Positions 16,341-24,626 are shown, counted from the first letter of the stretch. The stretch is 64,000 bases of DNA from Dyadobacter sp. (GCF_017744695.1 NZ_JAGIAS010000002.1:1-64000); one strand, 5' to 3'. The notes: generated by a model not told the origin, from the letters alone. Numbers and translations: made by a program.

Positions 16341-16685
16341 ATGCTAAAACAAAAAACAATGGAAAGGATGAGGGGAAGGGACGAGGCCAAAAGCAGCCTG
16401 TCGCTAGATCAATTAGTCACGCTTGCAGACCTGAGAAGCGTTCGGGACGAGCTATTGGCAGCGATTACCAGAACGAGGGAATCTTCGCCGGATACTGCAA
16501 AGAAATGGCTCAAATCGTCTGAGGTTAGAAAACTGCTTAATATTTCACCAGGCAAGTTGCTAGCCCTCAGAGCTAGTCGTCAGCTCGCATTTGTTAGATT
16601 GGGAGGGGTAATCTATTACGACAGGGAAGACATTGAAGCTATGATTCAAAAAGCTAGAACTCCAACATTGATCGGAAAGGCATGA
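16341..16685 (+). CDS. Helix-turn-helix (excisionase/MerR-like) DNA-binding protein
   Basis: A 114-residue protein. The N-terminal half is a charged helix (MERMRGRDEAKSSLSLDQLV). The C-terminal half is the short winged HTH_17-type domain common in Bacteroidota mobile elements: WLKSSEVRKLLNISPGKLLA and a wing with FVRLGGVIYYDREDIEAMI. Such proteins act as excision directionality factors or regulators of conjugative elements. The start is ATG 16341 rather than the in-frame TTG 16332. Its stop overlaps the next gene's start in ATGA. Confidence 0.75.
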   Translation: MLKQKTMERMRGRDEAKSSLSLDQLVTLADLRSVRDELLAAITRTRESSPDTAKKWLKSSEVRKLLNISPGKLLALRASRQLAFVRLGGVIYYDREDIEAMIQKARTPTLIGKA

Positions 16686-16894
16686 ATTCCGCGAATCAAA
16701 CCTCTGGGCGTGGCTGTGATATACCACCCGATCCAAGCCATGTGGACATTTACTTTCTTCAATGTAAGATGAGTAAAGAGGCGGCCAGTGAATTCTATCG
16801 GCATTACTCACGACGATACTGGCGTGCAGCGACTGGGAAAGTCATTCAAGACTGGAAGCGACTGGCCTGGCAATGGATCTGGAATAGAAACTAA
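16682..16894 (+). CDS. Small mobile-element protein with a replication-protein-like C-terminus
   Basis: A 70-residue protein coupled to the HTH gene by ATGA. The segment MSKEAASEFYRHYSRRYWRA, followed by GKVIQDWKRLAWQWIW, has the pattern A-xFY-xY-xxxW-xxG-xIxDWK-xxxxW. This pattern is seen at the ends of small Bacteroidota phage and conjugative-element proteins. Its function is not known. Coupling to an excisionase-like gene supports a role in element maintenance. Confidence 0.6.
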   Translation: MNSANQTSGRGCDIPPDPSHVDIYFLQCKMSKEAASEFYRHYSRRYWRAATGKVIQDWKRLAWQWIWNRN

Positions 16895-16957
16895 CAATTA
16901 TCCAAATGGCCTACTAATCTGACAGAATAGGAGGCTTTTTCTAATCTTATATCTTGT

Positions 16958-17342
16958 ATGCATCAAATTCAACGAGTATACATCTACTTATTTCTGACAA
17001 TAAAGGACTTGCTGGGGTATTCGTTTGACGATCTTCGGGAGATCAGGGCGGTTGGAATACTCCTGGTTATATAAGTAGGAATTTTGGGGGGACTGCTAAT
17101 GCCCTACTTAATTCAATACAGCATACCAGATTCAAGTAAAGGTCTGACGTTGGGCATTGGCTTTTTGGCCGTATTATGGATCATCAATTTCCGCCTGTTT
17201 CTGTCGAATAAAGCTTGGAGAGCGCAGGAGAAAGCTTTTTTATAGGTTAACTCCCCTGCAACTTAATCTTATGCGGCTAGGAATAGTCTTTCTACTGTTC
17301 CTTAGTATTTGGCTCTCTTTTGGACGATATCTGACAGCGTAA
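16958..17342 (+). pseudogene. Decayed small membrane protein
   Basis: From ATG 16958 a frame reads MHQIQRVYIYLFLTIKDLLG and on, then meets TAA at 17072-17074. It continues in the same frame through two hydrophobic spans (GLTLGIGFLAVLWIINFRLF) to TAG 17243-17245. At a run of six T's (17236-17241) the coding sense moves to another frame that supplies YRLTPLQLNLMRLG and a last span, ending at 17342. Joined, the pieces make one protein with about four spans. Two lesions make it a pseudogene unless they are sequencing errors. Confidence 0.55.
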
Positions 17343-17534
17343 CCAAATGAGTGATGCCGGTAAACCCGGATCAAGTTTTGATCTACTTTTTCCTGTCAAA
17401 GCATTCGTGGCCGTTGAGATACTATCGTCAAAACCATTGGTCTACCAATCGATGGGTTATCACTTGGCCAGCCTGATTGCAGGTTACTTGCAATTTTCAC
17501 ATCTTGCCATTAAAGGTTGAACCTACATAAGGAT

Positions 17535-17897
17535 ATGTCAAAATGGAAACCAATATCGCTGGCTGAGCTGGAGTGTCTGCTGCTCACATCGGGATGGGAG
17601 GAAGAACTTTCAAATTTTTGGAAGCTTATAAAAATTGATCCAGTTAAATGGATCGAAGAAGCCTATGGAAACGAAGGAAACGGCTTCTGGGCCGTTGCAG
17701 TTTGCGGTACAAACGTTGTTTGGTACAATGATATCGAAGATGGCTTCAATATTTCTAATTACCACACATTCGGCATAATAGAAGAATATTATTGCAACCA
17801 AGATAGTCTAAGGGTGACAGTTCAAAATCTCTTCCAGACAATCGCCTCCGGTAAACTCTCTGCAACAAAAAGGGGATTAAGCGAACCACTTGCTTAA
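17535..17897 (+). CDS. Conserved hypothetical protein
   Basis: A 120-residue soluble protein. ATG 17535 follows ATAAGGAT and is preferred to the TTG at 17517. It begins SKWKPISLAELECLLLTSGW and contains a strongly patterned core, WKLIKIDPVKWIEEAYGNEG, GFWAVAVCGTNVVWYNDIED and GFNISNYHTFG. This pattern, FWxxIKIxPxKWxxxxYGxxGxGFW then WYNDIExGFN, recurs in small Bacteroidota proteins of unknown function. No signal peptide or membrane span. Confidence 0.65.
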   Translation: MSKWKPISLAELECLLLTSGWEEELSNFWKLIKIDPVKWIEEAYGNEGNGFWAVAVCGTNVVWYNDIEDGFNISNYHTFGIIEEYYCNQDSLRVTVQNLFQTIASGKLSATKRGLSEPLA

Positions 17898-18041
17898 TTT
17901 TGTTTCTGGACGCAAACCTACGTCGAAAGCGGCTATTAAATCGGTATTGAACTTAGAGGCAATATTTTCGACAATAATGTCTGAGTTAAATTTGCCACCA
18001 AATTGTTTAATGGGATTGATGGTGGACTTTTGGGCATCGCT
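17878..18041 (-). pseudogene. Possible gene fragment without a start codon
   Basis: On the minus strand an open frame runs from just after TAA (18042-18044) to TAA 17878-17880. It reads as well-formed protein, for example IKQFGGKFNSDIIVENIASK and LIAAFDVGLRPETKLSKWFA. There is no usable start codon, and its end overlaps the 3' end of the plus-strand gene by 20 bases. It may be the C-terminal remnant of a lost gene. I do not recognise it. Confidence 0.25.
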
Positions 18042-18124
18042 TTATAGTCTCCCTGAATGATAGATACTTGAAATGTGAAAAGATAAAGGCAGACCAACAC
18101 TCGGTAGCCACGCTGACGAATAGT

Positions 18125-18164
18125 GGCCGCCGATCCACATTCCGCCGCACTTCCCGCGGCGGCC
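18125..18164. repeat. GC-rich inverted repeat
   Basis: GGCCGCCG (18125-18132) and CGGCGGCC (18157-18164) are exact reverse complements separated by 24 bases. They stand out from the AT-rich surroundings in the 335-base gap between the plus-strand gene ending at 17897 and the integrase end. It may be the remnant end of a mobile element. Confidence 0.35.
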
Positions 18165-18195
18165 GATGATCAGATTCTTTGAATTGGTAGGACAG

Positions 18196-18226
18196 GAAAG
18201 CTACCGTGGACCAGTCGGTAGCTTTC
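18196..18226 (+). terminator. Hairpin terminator next to the integrase end
   Basis: GAAAGCTACC (18196-18205) and GGTAGCTTTC (18217-18226) pair exactly around an 11-base loop and are followed on the plus strand by TTATTTC. It lies 6 bases beyond the integrase stop, so it may end the minus-strand integrase transcript. The T-rich tail favours the plus direction. Confidence 0.5.
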
Positions 18227-18232
18227 TTATTT

Positions 18233-19524
18233 CTACATCACTGACCTCAATTTTCCAGAATCCGTGAACAACTTCTGCTTTAAAAAGGCCATATGATCAC
18301 TAATCCGCTGCTTCCTCACCCGAGCATAGCGCTGGGTCGTACGAATGTTCTGATGTCCAAGCATTTTACCGACATCTTCCAAGGGCACGCCATTGTTGAG
18401 CATCATGTCCGCGAACGTATGACGGGCAAGGTGCGTATTAAGCGGCCTCTTTATCCCACAAATCACCGCAAGTTCTTTTAGGTAGACATTGTACCGGAAA
18501 TTACTGTTGACCGGTATCAGCCGGTTATTGACTTTGCAATAGGGATGGTTCTTGTATTTGTCGATCAGCTCCTGCACAACCGGAAGAATCGGCACCATTT
18601 CGGTCACCTCAGTCTTGCCTCTGTCTTTGATCAGCCATTTTTCGCCCGATCTACCAACTTTCACAACATTCTCAGGCGAAAGGTTGTACATATCCTGGTA
18701 GGCAAATCCCGTAAAGCATTGGAAAATGAAGGCATCCCGCACTTCACTGATCCGATCAATGTCTATTTCTTTTTTATGGATAGCCTCCACTTCAAATAGC
18801 TCCAATGGCATTACTTCTTTGTTTCCGCCCGAGCAAACAAATCCTTCCAAAGGGTTTGCGGCAATTACTTTCTTTTTGACGCCTATTTTGACGATCTGCC
18901 TTGTCCATTTCACCAGCTTCTTGGCTGTGACCTCGGAAAGCGGCTCATCCAGGTGAAGGGTTAAATAATCGTAAAACTCTTCGGCAAAACACTGATCGAT
19001 ATCGATCATTTCGATATCCTTCCGCTGATACCGGAAGCGGATAAATGCTTCCACCTTCCGTTTGGTCGAGCGCCAGTGGCGAAGCGTCCCTTCCGAGCGG
19101 ATTCCTTTCTTGGCTTTCTTTTCGAAAATAGCGATGAATTCATCGAAGGCAGCTAATAGCGTTTGGCTTAGCCCTGCGGCCTTCTCGGGCTTTGCTTTGG
19201 AATGAGACAACGGCAAGCCTAGATAGGCGTTTTTTAGCATTGCAGGTGTTACATGGTTAACCTGGGATTGCAGTACCAGGAAATGCTTCTCGATCTCAGC
19301 CTGCGCCTGAACGATTTTCAAGTTGATCATCTTGGCTTCCGCTGCGTAGCGGTCACCAGCTTGGTATCGCTGTTCCAGAAGTCGGGATGGATCTTTTTGC
19401 CAAGAGAAATGTCCGTGTCGGTTCCGTCGATGGTAATCCTGACATAGATGGGTGCTTTTCCGTCTTTGGAGGCCTTGCCCCGGTACAGCCAGAATAGCAA
19501 TGACAGATTTTGTTTGAACTTCAT
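18233..19524 (-). pseudogene. Tyrosine integrase (IntDOT-like) broken by a frameshift
   Basis: The true N-terminus is in the frame beginning at 19524 (MKFKQNLSLLFWLYRGKASK, an arm-type DNA-binding domain with APIYVRITIDG). It ends after DTKLVTA at TGA 19327-19329. The remaining 320 residues continue in another frame (AEAKMINLKIVQAQAEIEKH onward). The catalytic domain is otherwise intact: TGFAYQDMYNLS, then DRGKTEV, THLARHTFADM, MLGHQN and the tyrosine in TTQRYARV. As in IntDOT-type enzymes the first catalytic Arg position (TGFAYQD) is not Arg. The gene lies 228 bases from tRNA-Lys and reads away from it. A single indel near 19330-19345 separates the frames. Confidence 0.75.
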
Positions 19525-19597
19525 GCTCGCACATTTTAAGGTTGGTAATTGTGTCCGTGGAGAACCCTAAATCAAAACCGCCTCAATCAAACATCTG

Positions 19598-19650
19598 ATT
19601 CGGTCACCTAATTTACCGAATCCAACAGGTGACCGAATAGGTGACCGAAT
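19598..19650. repeat. Three copies of a 12-bp motif, likely integrase arm sites
   Basis: AGGTGACCGAAT occurs twice in perfect tandem (19627-19638 and 19639-19650). Its reverse complement ATTCGGTCACCT lies at 19598-19609. They sit between the integrase start and the tRNA-Lys target. Arm-type integrase binding sites are usually short repeats in this position. They could also be an operator for the integrase promoter. Confidence 0.6.
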
Positions 19651-19721
19651 GGATTGGTTCGTTATGATTCAGACTGACCTGCCTTTTTGTGAAATGTGCT
19701 GATTATCAATGCATTTTAAAC

Positions 19722-19748
19722 AAAAAAAGGCACACTTTCGTGTGCCTT
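19722..19748 (-). terminator. Terminator of tRNA-Lys
   Basis: On the minus strand AAGGCACAC-GAAA-GTGTGCCTT is followed by a T-run. It begins 4 bases beyond the tRNA 3' end. The stem is perfect (19727-19748 on the plus strand) and has the form of a rho-independent terminator. Confidence 0.85.
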
Positions 19749-19752
19749 CTGT

Positions 19753-19824
19753 GATCCCGCTGGGATTCGAACCCAGGACCCATACATTAAAAGTGTATTG
19801 CTCTACCAGCTGAGCTACGGAATC
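19753..19824 (-). tRNA. tRNA-Lys (anticodon UUU)
   Basis: The minus strand gives a full cloverleaf. The acceptor is GATTCCG/CGGGATC, the D-arm is GCTCAGCTGGTAGAGC, and the anticodon stem is ATACA/TGTAT with loop CTTTTAA and anticodon TTT. The T-arm contains GGTTCGAATCC. The CCA end is not encoded. It reads lysine codons AAA and AAG. Its 3' end faces the integrase, so it is the likely attachment site of the island to the left. Confidence 0.93.
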
Positions 19825-19941
19825 GATCTATATGTTAGTGGCGCTTTTTCTGACTCTTTCGAAACTTTGTCCTTGATGAAAACTTAACATTCAGGCCTTT
19901 TTTCGTTTCGATCTGTCTGCCGCAGCGCCGTATCGTGGTGC

Positions 19942-19972
19942 AAAAGTACAATTGGGATTTTATCAAACAAAT
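19942..19972 (-). promoter_or_regulatory. Consensus promoter of tRNA-Lys
   Basis: Read on the minus strand: TTTG, exactly 19 bases, then TACTTTTG, matching the Bacteroidota consensus (TTTG-N19-TAnnTTTG) without a mismatch. It points at the tRNA gene with a leader of about 110 bases. The 354-base gap 19825-20178 contains this, an 18-bp AT palindrome at 20048-20065, and nothing else I can name. Confidence 0.75.
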
Positions 19973-20178
19973 TTTGAGAGCACTATTTTTTGAGCGGAAA
20001 TGCATGAAATTTCGCAATTGGCTCAGATTTAGAAATTTAAATGCCTAAAAAAATTTAAATTTTTTGATTTCACATCCCGGTAATATTCAGGTCGGGTGGG
20101 AGGAGGGATTTCATTGATTGTACAAGGTTACGACGGGGCAGGGAAAAATGAGGAGGGGAACCGGTTTCCGGATATCAG

Positions 20179-20433
20179 GTGCTTTCTGCCGGCTATGCGT
20201 TGACGGGTGCCGGATTTGAAGCTGCGGCCATTCCGGTGTCGATTCTAGCGATTTTTAGGACATATCAATCAAAAATCAACAACAGGCGTATGGAAAGAGG
20301 AGGTAACCCGGCAAAAAAAGAGGGGAGGAGGTTGGTTAAAGGGGCGGTCAGGAAATTTTTTGAGCGGGAGTTCGACTGGATTGCCTTGCTGCTGATCGCA
20401 GCAATGATCCTGTTAAGCCTCGTATTCTTTTGA
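20179..20433 (+). CDS. Small membrane protein of unknown function
   Basis: An 84-residue frame beginning at GTG 20179, with an earlier in-frame stop at 20149-20151 and no ATG between. It has a weakly hydrophobic start (YALTGAGFEAAAIPVSILAI), a basic middle (INNRRMERGGNPAKKEGRRL) and a clear C-terminal span (WIALLLIAAMILLSLVFF). The unusual start means it could be the end of a broken gene. I do not recognise the family. Confidence 0.35.
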   Translation: MLSAGYALTGAGFEAAAIPVSILAIFRTYQSKINNRRMERGGNPAKKEGRRLVKGAVRKFFEREFDWIALLLIAAMILLSLVFF

Positions 20434-20454
20434 GCGCCGGTCACACATGTACTT

Positions 20455-20619
20455 ATGAAGACATTTTTAGCTTATCTTACCTTTGCGGCCCTGCTCGCGC
20501 TGTGTTATGTCGAGCGGATGAATGCCGAAGTTGCCAGAAGCCAGGCGCGCGGCGAGAGCAGAGGGCATTCGCCGAACCGACCAATGCAGCATGCAACGGT
20601 GGCGCAGTTGCGAGAGTAA
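20455..20619 (+). CDS. 54-residue exported or membrane peptide
   Basis: A small frame from ATG 20455 to TAA 20617-20619. It has an N-terminal hydrophobic segment (MKTFLAYLTFAALLALCYVE) and a polar, Arg- and Gln-rich remainder ending TVAQLRE. It lies 21 bases after the small membrane protein gene and 54 bases before the histidine kinase gene, so it may belong to that transcript. There is no family match I can name; support is the signal-like start and the spacing. Confidence 0.4.
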   Translation: MKTFLAYLTFAALLALCYVERMNAEVARSQARGESRGHSPNRPMQHATVAQLRE

Positions 20620-20673
20620 GAAGCCCGGCGCTTTCGCTTAAAGATATTATTGGCCCAGCTTTCTTTGACCCGA

Positions 20674-23600
20674 ATGCGGATTGTCGTTGTTTTAAAGCTC
20701 GTTTTTCTGCTTGGCGCGAATGTCTGCGCCCAGATGCCCGTCCTTTCGCTCGAACACCTCACGACCAAGGAGGGCTTGCCGTCGAACGACATCTGGTGTA
20801 TCAATAAGGACCACCGCGGGTTTCTCTGGATTGGCACGGGGCGGAACCTCTGCCGTTACGACGGTTATTCGTTCCTGCGGCTGGATAGTTTGCAGCTTGG
20901 CTATTGCTCAGGCGTGTCGACGGATTCCAGGGGCGATTTATACACGTCGGTGGATACCCGCGGCATTGCCCGCATTGATCACAATGCGATGGAAGTGAGT
21001 ACATTGGTGGCAAATAATTACGACGACGAAGATACCGGCAACGACCTGCACGAGCAGGGTATGGTGGATTCGTACGATCAGATGTGGGTTTGTGATTATA
21101 CTTCTGTACAGCGGTACGACATCGCCCGAAAGAAGCTGTTTCGTTACACTTTTGCGCCTTCGGACAAAGGGGGCGACGTCTATCAGTATGCCAGCTTTTT
21201 CGAGGATCGCCAACGTGTATTGTGGATCGTTTCAGAGCTGGGGTTGTATTATTACGACCGGCAGCGCGACAAGCTCGTGTGCGTGCTGGGGCCCGCCGCA
21301 GTTTATCCTGAAAACCGCATCACGATCCGGTTAAGCCGTGGTTCGCAGGATTCAGCGGGGAACCTCTGGATTGGAGGTTATGAATACGGGTTGGTAAAGT
21401 ATTCGCCGTCGGACCACCGTTTTTCAATCCGTAAGGCTGGTTTTGAACAAAACAATGTCGTCTGTGTCCGGGAATCGCAGGATGAGAACGGCGGTAAAGC
21501 ACTGTTTGTAGGGACAAACGACGGCGTGAGCGTGTATTATCCCGGGCGGGACGAGCTCTACCATCTTCCCGAATTCTACAACCAGGGTATCCGGATCAAA
21601 GATATGTATGACGATGTAGCCAACGGCATTCTGTGGATGGGCACGAGCAACGGCATTTTTAAATACCGCTATCGGAACATCGGCGTCCGCACGGTGACGA
21701 TACCCGCGTCTGTTGTGCGCCTGCCCGTACAGGTGACGAGCATCCAGCCGGCGCGGGAAGGCAGTTACTGGCTCGGTTTGTCGCATTCGGGCGTGCTGCA
21801 TTGGCAGCCGGCAACCAACCGGTTTAAACTGCACGGGTATGCACAGGAGGAGGCATTTGCGGATAAGGTCAGAAGCATCGGCGGAAAGGCTTTTGCATTT
21901 ACAGACAAAGGCATTTTCAGGGGAGATGCTGCATCGGACGGTTTTCAACCCTGGCAGGCGGGTACGGGACTATTCCGCAATACCGATTTCCGGGACGGGC
22001 TGATAGACCGCAAGGGGCGCCTTTGGATCGCCAACCTGAATGAAGGCCTGAAAGTACTCGATCCCGTCACGAACCGGGAACTGCATTTGTGGGCGCCGGA
22101 GCAGGGTAGGAAGCTGGTTCATCAGAGTTATATCAAAGCGATGCGCGAAACACCCGACGGAAGGATCTGGATTGCTACCTGTTCGAGAGGATTGTTCTTT
22201 TTTGATGAGAAAAAGGCTGTTTTTACCAATATCCGGGAGTTGGCTATCAATAAAAACCGGCGATTGGGCGGTGACTGCATCAATGCCATTCAGGTAGCGC
22301 CTGATGGTTCCATCCTGGTAGCCAGTTGGGGCGGTGTTTCCAGAGTCACACCCGACGGTTTGATCAGAGATTCGTTCGATTTTAAATCCGGTACTTTAAA
22401 AGATACCTACTGTTCCAATATTGCGGAGACAGCCGATGGCAAGCTGTGGTTTAGTACCAATGAAGGTATCCACATTGCTGATCCTCAAACACGCTCGGTT
22501 CGTTACCTGACGACGATTGAGGGCCTTCGCAGCAACGCGCCGGTGGGTTTTTATTTTAATACGCCTGGTGAACTGCTATTGGGCCATATTAATGCATTGA
22601 ATGTCCTCGATATGAAGCGGCTCAGCGCCAACGTCCGTTCGCCGGAGATTGTGCTGGCTACCGTGGAAGTGAAGGGAAAAAAGGTATTTCAGGCGGAGAC
22701 GAAAGAAATAGTCCTTCAACCGGATGAGAATACGGTCTCTTTCAGTTTTACGCCGCTGAATTTCGAACCTGCTTCGCAGAATCGTTTCAATTATCAATTG
22801 GAAGGGTATGATAGCGAATGGATTGACCTCGGTAATGAGCATACGGTTTCATTCTCGAACCTGCCCGCGCGCTCCTACACATTACGTGTGCGAAGCAGCA
22901 ATGCATCGGGCGCCGCAAGCAGGGAGCCGTTGGTCATCCGGCTTACGATCCGGCCATATTTCACCAGCACTTTGTTTTTCAGGGTGCTTATAGGCTTGAC
23001 GATCGCCGGCCTGATCGTTGCGATGATGCGCTGGCGGGTAAACACGCTCGCGGAGCGTAACCGTCTCGACCATCAGATCACCGAATGGCGGCTCAAAGCA
23101 TTGCAAGCGCAAATGAACCCGCATTTCCTGTTCAATTCCCTCAATTCGGTTCAGAACTACCTGCTTACGAATCGAGGGGTAGAAGGGGCTAAATATCTTT
23201 CCAAGTTTTCGAAACTGGTGCGACGTATTATGGAGAATTCCAATCATCAGTATCTGTCGTTCGAAAAGATCATTGACACGCTGAGGATGTACGTCGAGAT
23301 TGAGTCGTTCCGGTTCAATCATGAGTTTACCTATTCATTTGATATTGAAGAAAATGACGTGCTCCTGGATGCGCAACTGCCGCCCATGCTTTTGCAGCCT
23401 TATGTGGAAAATGCGATCTGGCATGGGCTGATGCCCAAAGAAGGGGAAAAGAAGTTGACGATCAAGGCACGGCTCGGCGACCGTCACATTGTCTGCACGA
23501 TCGAGGACAATGGGGTAGGCCGCGATTTTGCACCGCGTACCGAGGGCCATATTTCGAGAGGGCAGGAAATGACACGGGGTATTTTCGAGGCACTGCGGCA

Positions 23601-23703
23601 GAAAGATGGCCAGGCGCGCATTGAAATGATAGACCTTTTTGACAATGAGAAGAAACCGGCCGGAACGCTGGTAAGAATGATCATTCCGATTGAAAACGTA
23701 TAG
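20674..23703 (+). CDS. Periplasmic-propeller sensor histidine kinase (LytS-type)
   Basis: A 1009-residue membrane sensor. ATG 20674 gives a signal peptide (MRIVVVLKLVFLLGANVCAQ). About 700 residues of Reg_prop propeller repeats follow (NDIWCINKDHRGFLWIGTGR and several similar FLWIGT or LWIG blades). Next come a Y_Y_Y domain (NRFNYQLEGYDSEWIDLGNE), one membrane span near 770-790 and a LytS-type kinase domain. The kinase domain has LQAQMNPHFLFNSLNSVQNY with the phospho-acceptor His at 817, and an ATP lid PYVENAIWHG. It would sense an extracytoplasmic ligand, often a glycan in this phylum, and signal to the LytTR regulator 3 bases downstream. Confidence 0.92.
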   Translation: MRIVVVLKLVFLLGANVCAQMPVLSLEHLTTKEGLPSNDIWCINKDHRGFLWIGTGRNLCRYDGYSFLRLDSLQLGYCSGVSTDSRGDLYTSVDTRGIARIDHNAMEVSTLVANNYDDEDTGNDLHEQGMVDSYDQMWVCDYTSVQRYDIARKKLFRYTFAPSDKGGDVYQYASFFEDRQRVLWIVSELGLYYYDRQRDKLVCVLGPAAVYPENRITIRLSRGSQDSAGNLWIGGYEYGLVKYSPSDHRFSIRKAGFEQNNVVCVRESQDENGGKALFVGTNDGVSVYYPGRDELYHLPEFYNQGIRIKDMYDDVANGILWMGTSNGIFKYRYRNIGVRTVTIPASVVRLPVQVTSIQPAREGSYWLGLSHSGVLHWQPATNRFKLHGYAQEEAFADKVRSIGGKAFAFTDKGIFRGDAASDGFQPWQAGTGLFRNTDFRDGLIDRKGRLWIANLNEGLKVLDPVTNRELHLWAPEQGRKLVHQSYIKAMRETPDGRIWIATCSRGLFFFDEKKAVFTNIRELAINKNRRLGGDCINAIQVAPDGSILVASWGGVSRVTPDGLIRDSFDFKSGTLKDTYCSNIAETADGKLWFSTNEGIHIADPQTRSVRYLTTIEGLRSNAPVGFYFNTPGELLLGHINALNVLDMKRLSANVRSPEIVLATVEVKGKKVFQAETKEIVLQPDENTVSFSFTPLNFEPASQNRFNYQLEGYDSEWIDLGNEHTVSFSNLPARSYTLRVRSSNASGAASREPLVIRLTIRPYFTSTLFFRVLIGLTIAGLIVAMMRWRVNTLAERNRLDHQITEWRLKALQAQMNPHFLFNSLNSVQNYLLTNRGVEGAKYLSKFSKLVRRIMENSNHQYLSFEKIIDTLRMYVEIESFRFNHEFTYSFDIEENDVLLDAQLPPMLLQPYVENAIWHGLMPKEGEKKLTIKARLGDRHIVCTIEDNGVGRDFAPRTEGHISRGQEMTRGIFEALRQKDGQARIEMIDLFDNEKKPAGTLVRMIIPIENV

Positions 23704-23706
23704 TTT

Positions 23707-24513
23707 ATGAACCCATCATTACGCGCCGTCATCATCGACGACGAAACCAATGCCCGGGAGGCGCTCACCAATCTGCTCCGGATCGTGAGCCCGGAAGTCG
23801 ATGTATGCGGGCAGGCGCGGAACGCCGATGCAGGTATCGAGCTGATTTGGAAAATACGGCCGCACCTTATTTTCCTGGACATTCAAATGCCGGGCAAAAG
23901 CGGTTTCGACTTGCTTTCCAGCTTTGAAAAGATCGATTTTGGGGTCATATTCACGACGGCCTACCAGGAATATGCCATTCGAGCGTTCCGTTTCAGTGCC
24001 ATCGACTATTTGCTCAAACCCATTGATCCGGACGAGCTGCAAACGGCCGTTGAGAAGTTCCGGGACCGGGTAGGCAGTGTAAACCCCGAGCAGCTTCAGA
24101 TTTTACAGGAGCAGCTGGATCCCGTTCGTACGCCAAGGCTCATCGAGCGGAAGCGCAACGACAACCAGCGCATCGCGCTGCCAACCGCGGAAGGCATTCA
24201 TTTCGTACAAATGACCGACATTATCCAGTGCGAATCGCTGGGCTCCTACACCAAATTCCACCTGGTGAAAGGCCCTTCGATAGTCGTTTCGCGGCTTTTG
24301 AAAGAGTATGAGGAGATCCTGGATAACTACTATTTCTTCCGCGTACATCAATCCAACATCATTAACCTCGAACACATCAAACGGTACGTCAAAGGCGACG
24401 GTGGCCAGGTGTGGATGAGCGATAACACCGAAATCGAAGTGTCGCGGCGGCGTAAGGACGAGTTCCTGGCGCTTTTGTCTGATTTTTATGTGAATTCGGG
24501 TAAGCTCAAATAG
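23707..24513 (+). CDS. LytTR-family response regulator
   Basis: A 268-residue response regulator. The receiver domain begins RAVIIDDETNAREALTNLL, with the phospho-acceptor Asp at residue 58 in LIFLDIQMPGKSG, and has TAYQEYAIRAF and YLLKPIDPDE. The C-terminal LytTR DNA-binding domain has ALPTAEGIHFVQMTDIIQCE, then FFRVHQSNIINLEHIKRYVK. It starts 3 bases after the kinase stop and is certainly its partner. It is followed by a TonB receptor gene with its own promoter, which is a plausible target. Confidence 0.95.
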   Translation: MNPSLRAVIIDDETNAREALTNLLRIVSPEVDVCGQARNADAGIELIWKIRPHLIFLDIQMPGKSGFDLLSSFEKIDFGVIFTTAYQEYAIRAFRFSAIDYLLKPIDPDELQTAVEKFRDRVGSVNPEQLQILQEQLDPVRTPRLIERKRNDNQRIALPTAEGIHFVQMTDIIQCESLGSYTKFHLVKGPSIVVSRLLKEYEEILDNYYFFRVHQSNIINLEHIKRYVKGDGGQVWMSDNTEIEVSRRRKDEFLALLSDFYVNSGKLK

Positions 24514-24574
24514 AGCGAGCCACGATACAGCCCTGATACGCGAAACGGACAGGGTTTTTCTTTGTCATTTTTTG

Positions 24575-24605
24575 TTGTTTAGATTTAGTTTAAATAATAT
24601 GTTTG
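24575..24605 (+). promoter_or_regulatory. Promoter of the siderophore-type TonB receptor
   Basis: TTG at 24575-24577, 20 bases, then TATGTTTG at 24598-24605 (TAnnTTTG). The transcript would begin about 15 bases before ATG 24627. Confidence 0.6.
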
Positions 24606-24619
24606 TGCGAAATCTAAAC
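24577..24619. promoter_or_regulatory. 10-bp dyad spanning the TonB receptor promoter
   Basis: GTTTAGATTT (24577-24586) and AAATCTAAAC (24610-24619) are perfect reverse complements, 23 bases apart. The dyad is centred on the -7 box and covers the expected start of transcription. A repressor bound here would block polymerase. It does not resemble the classical Fur box. It could also form a short 5' structure in DNA only, since the left arm lies upstream of the transcript. Confidence 0.5.
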
Positions 24620-24626
24620 TTATGCT

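Noticed and set aside
17347..17520. 57-codon frame between the membrane pseudogene and the gene at 17535
   Set aside because: It has an ATG but no ribosome site, no recognisable pattern and lies in decayed DNA; chance is as likely.
24577..24619. Fur box before the siderophore receptor
   Set aside because: The dyad does not match the GATAATGAT-type Fur consensus; reported instead as an unnamed operator.
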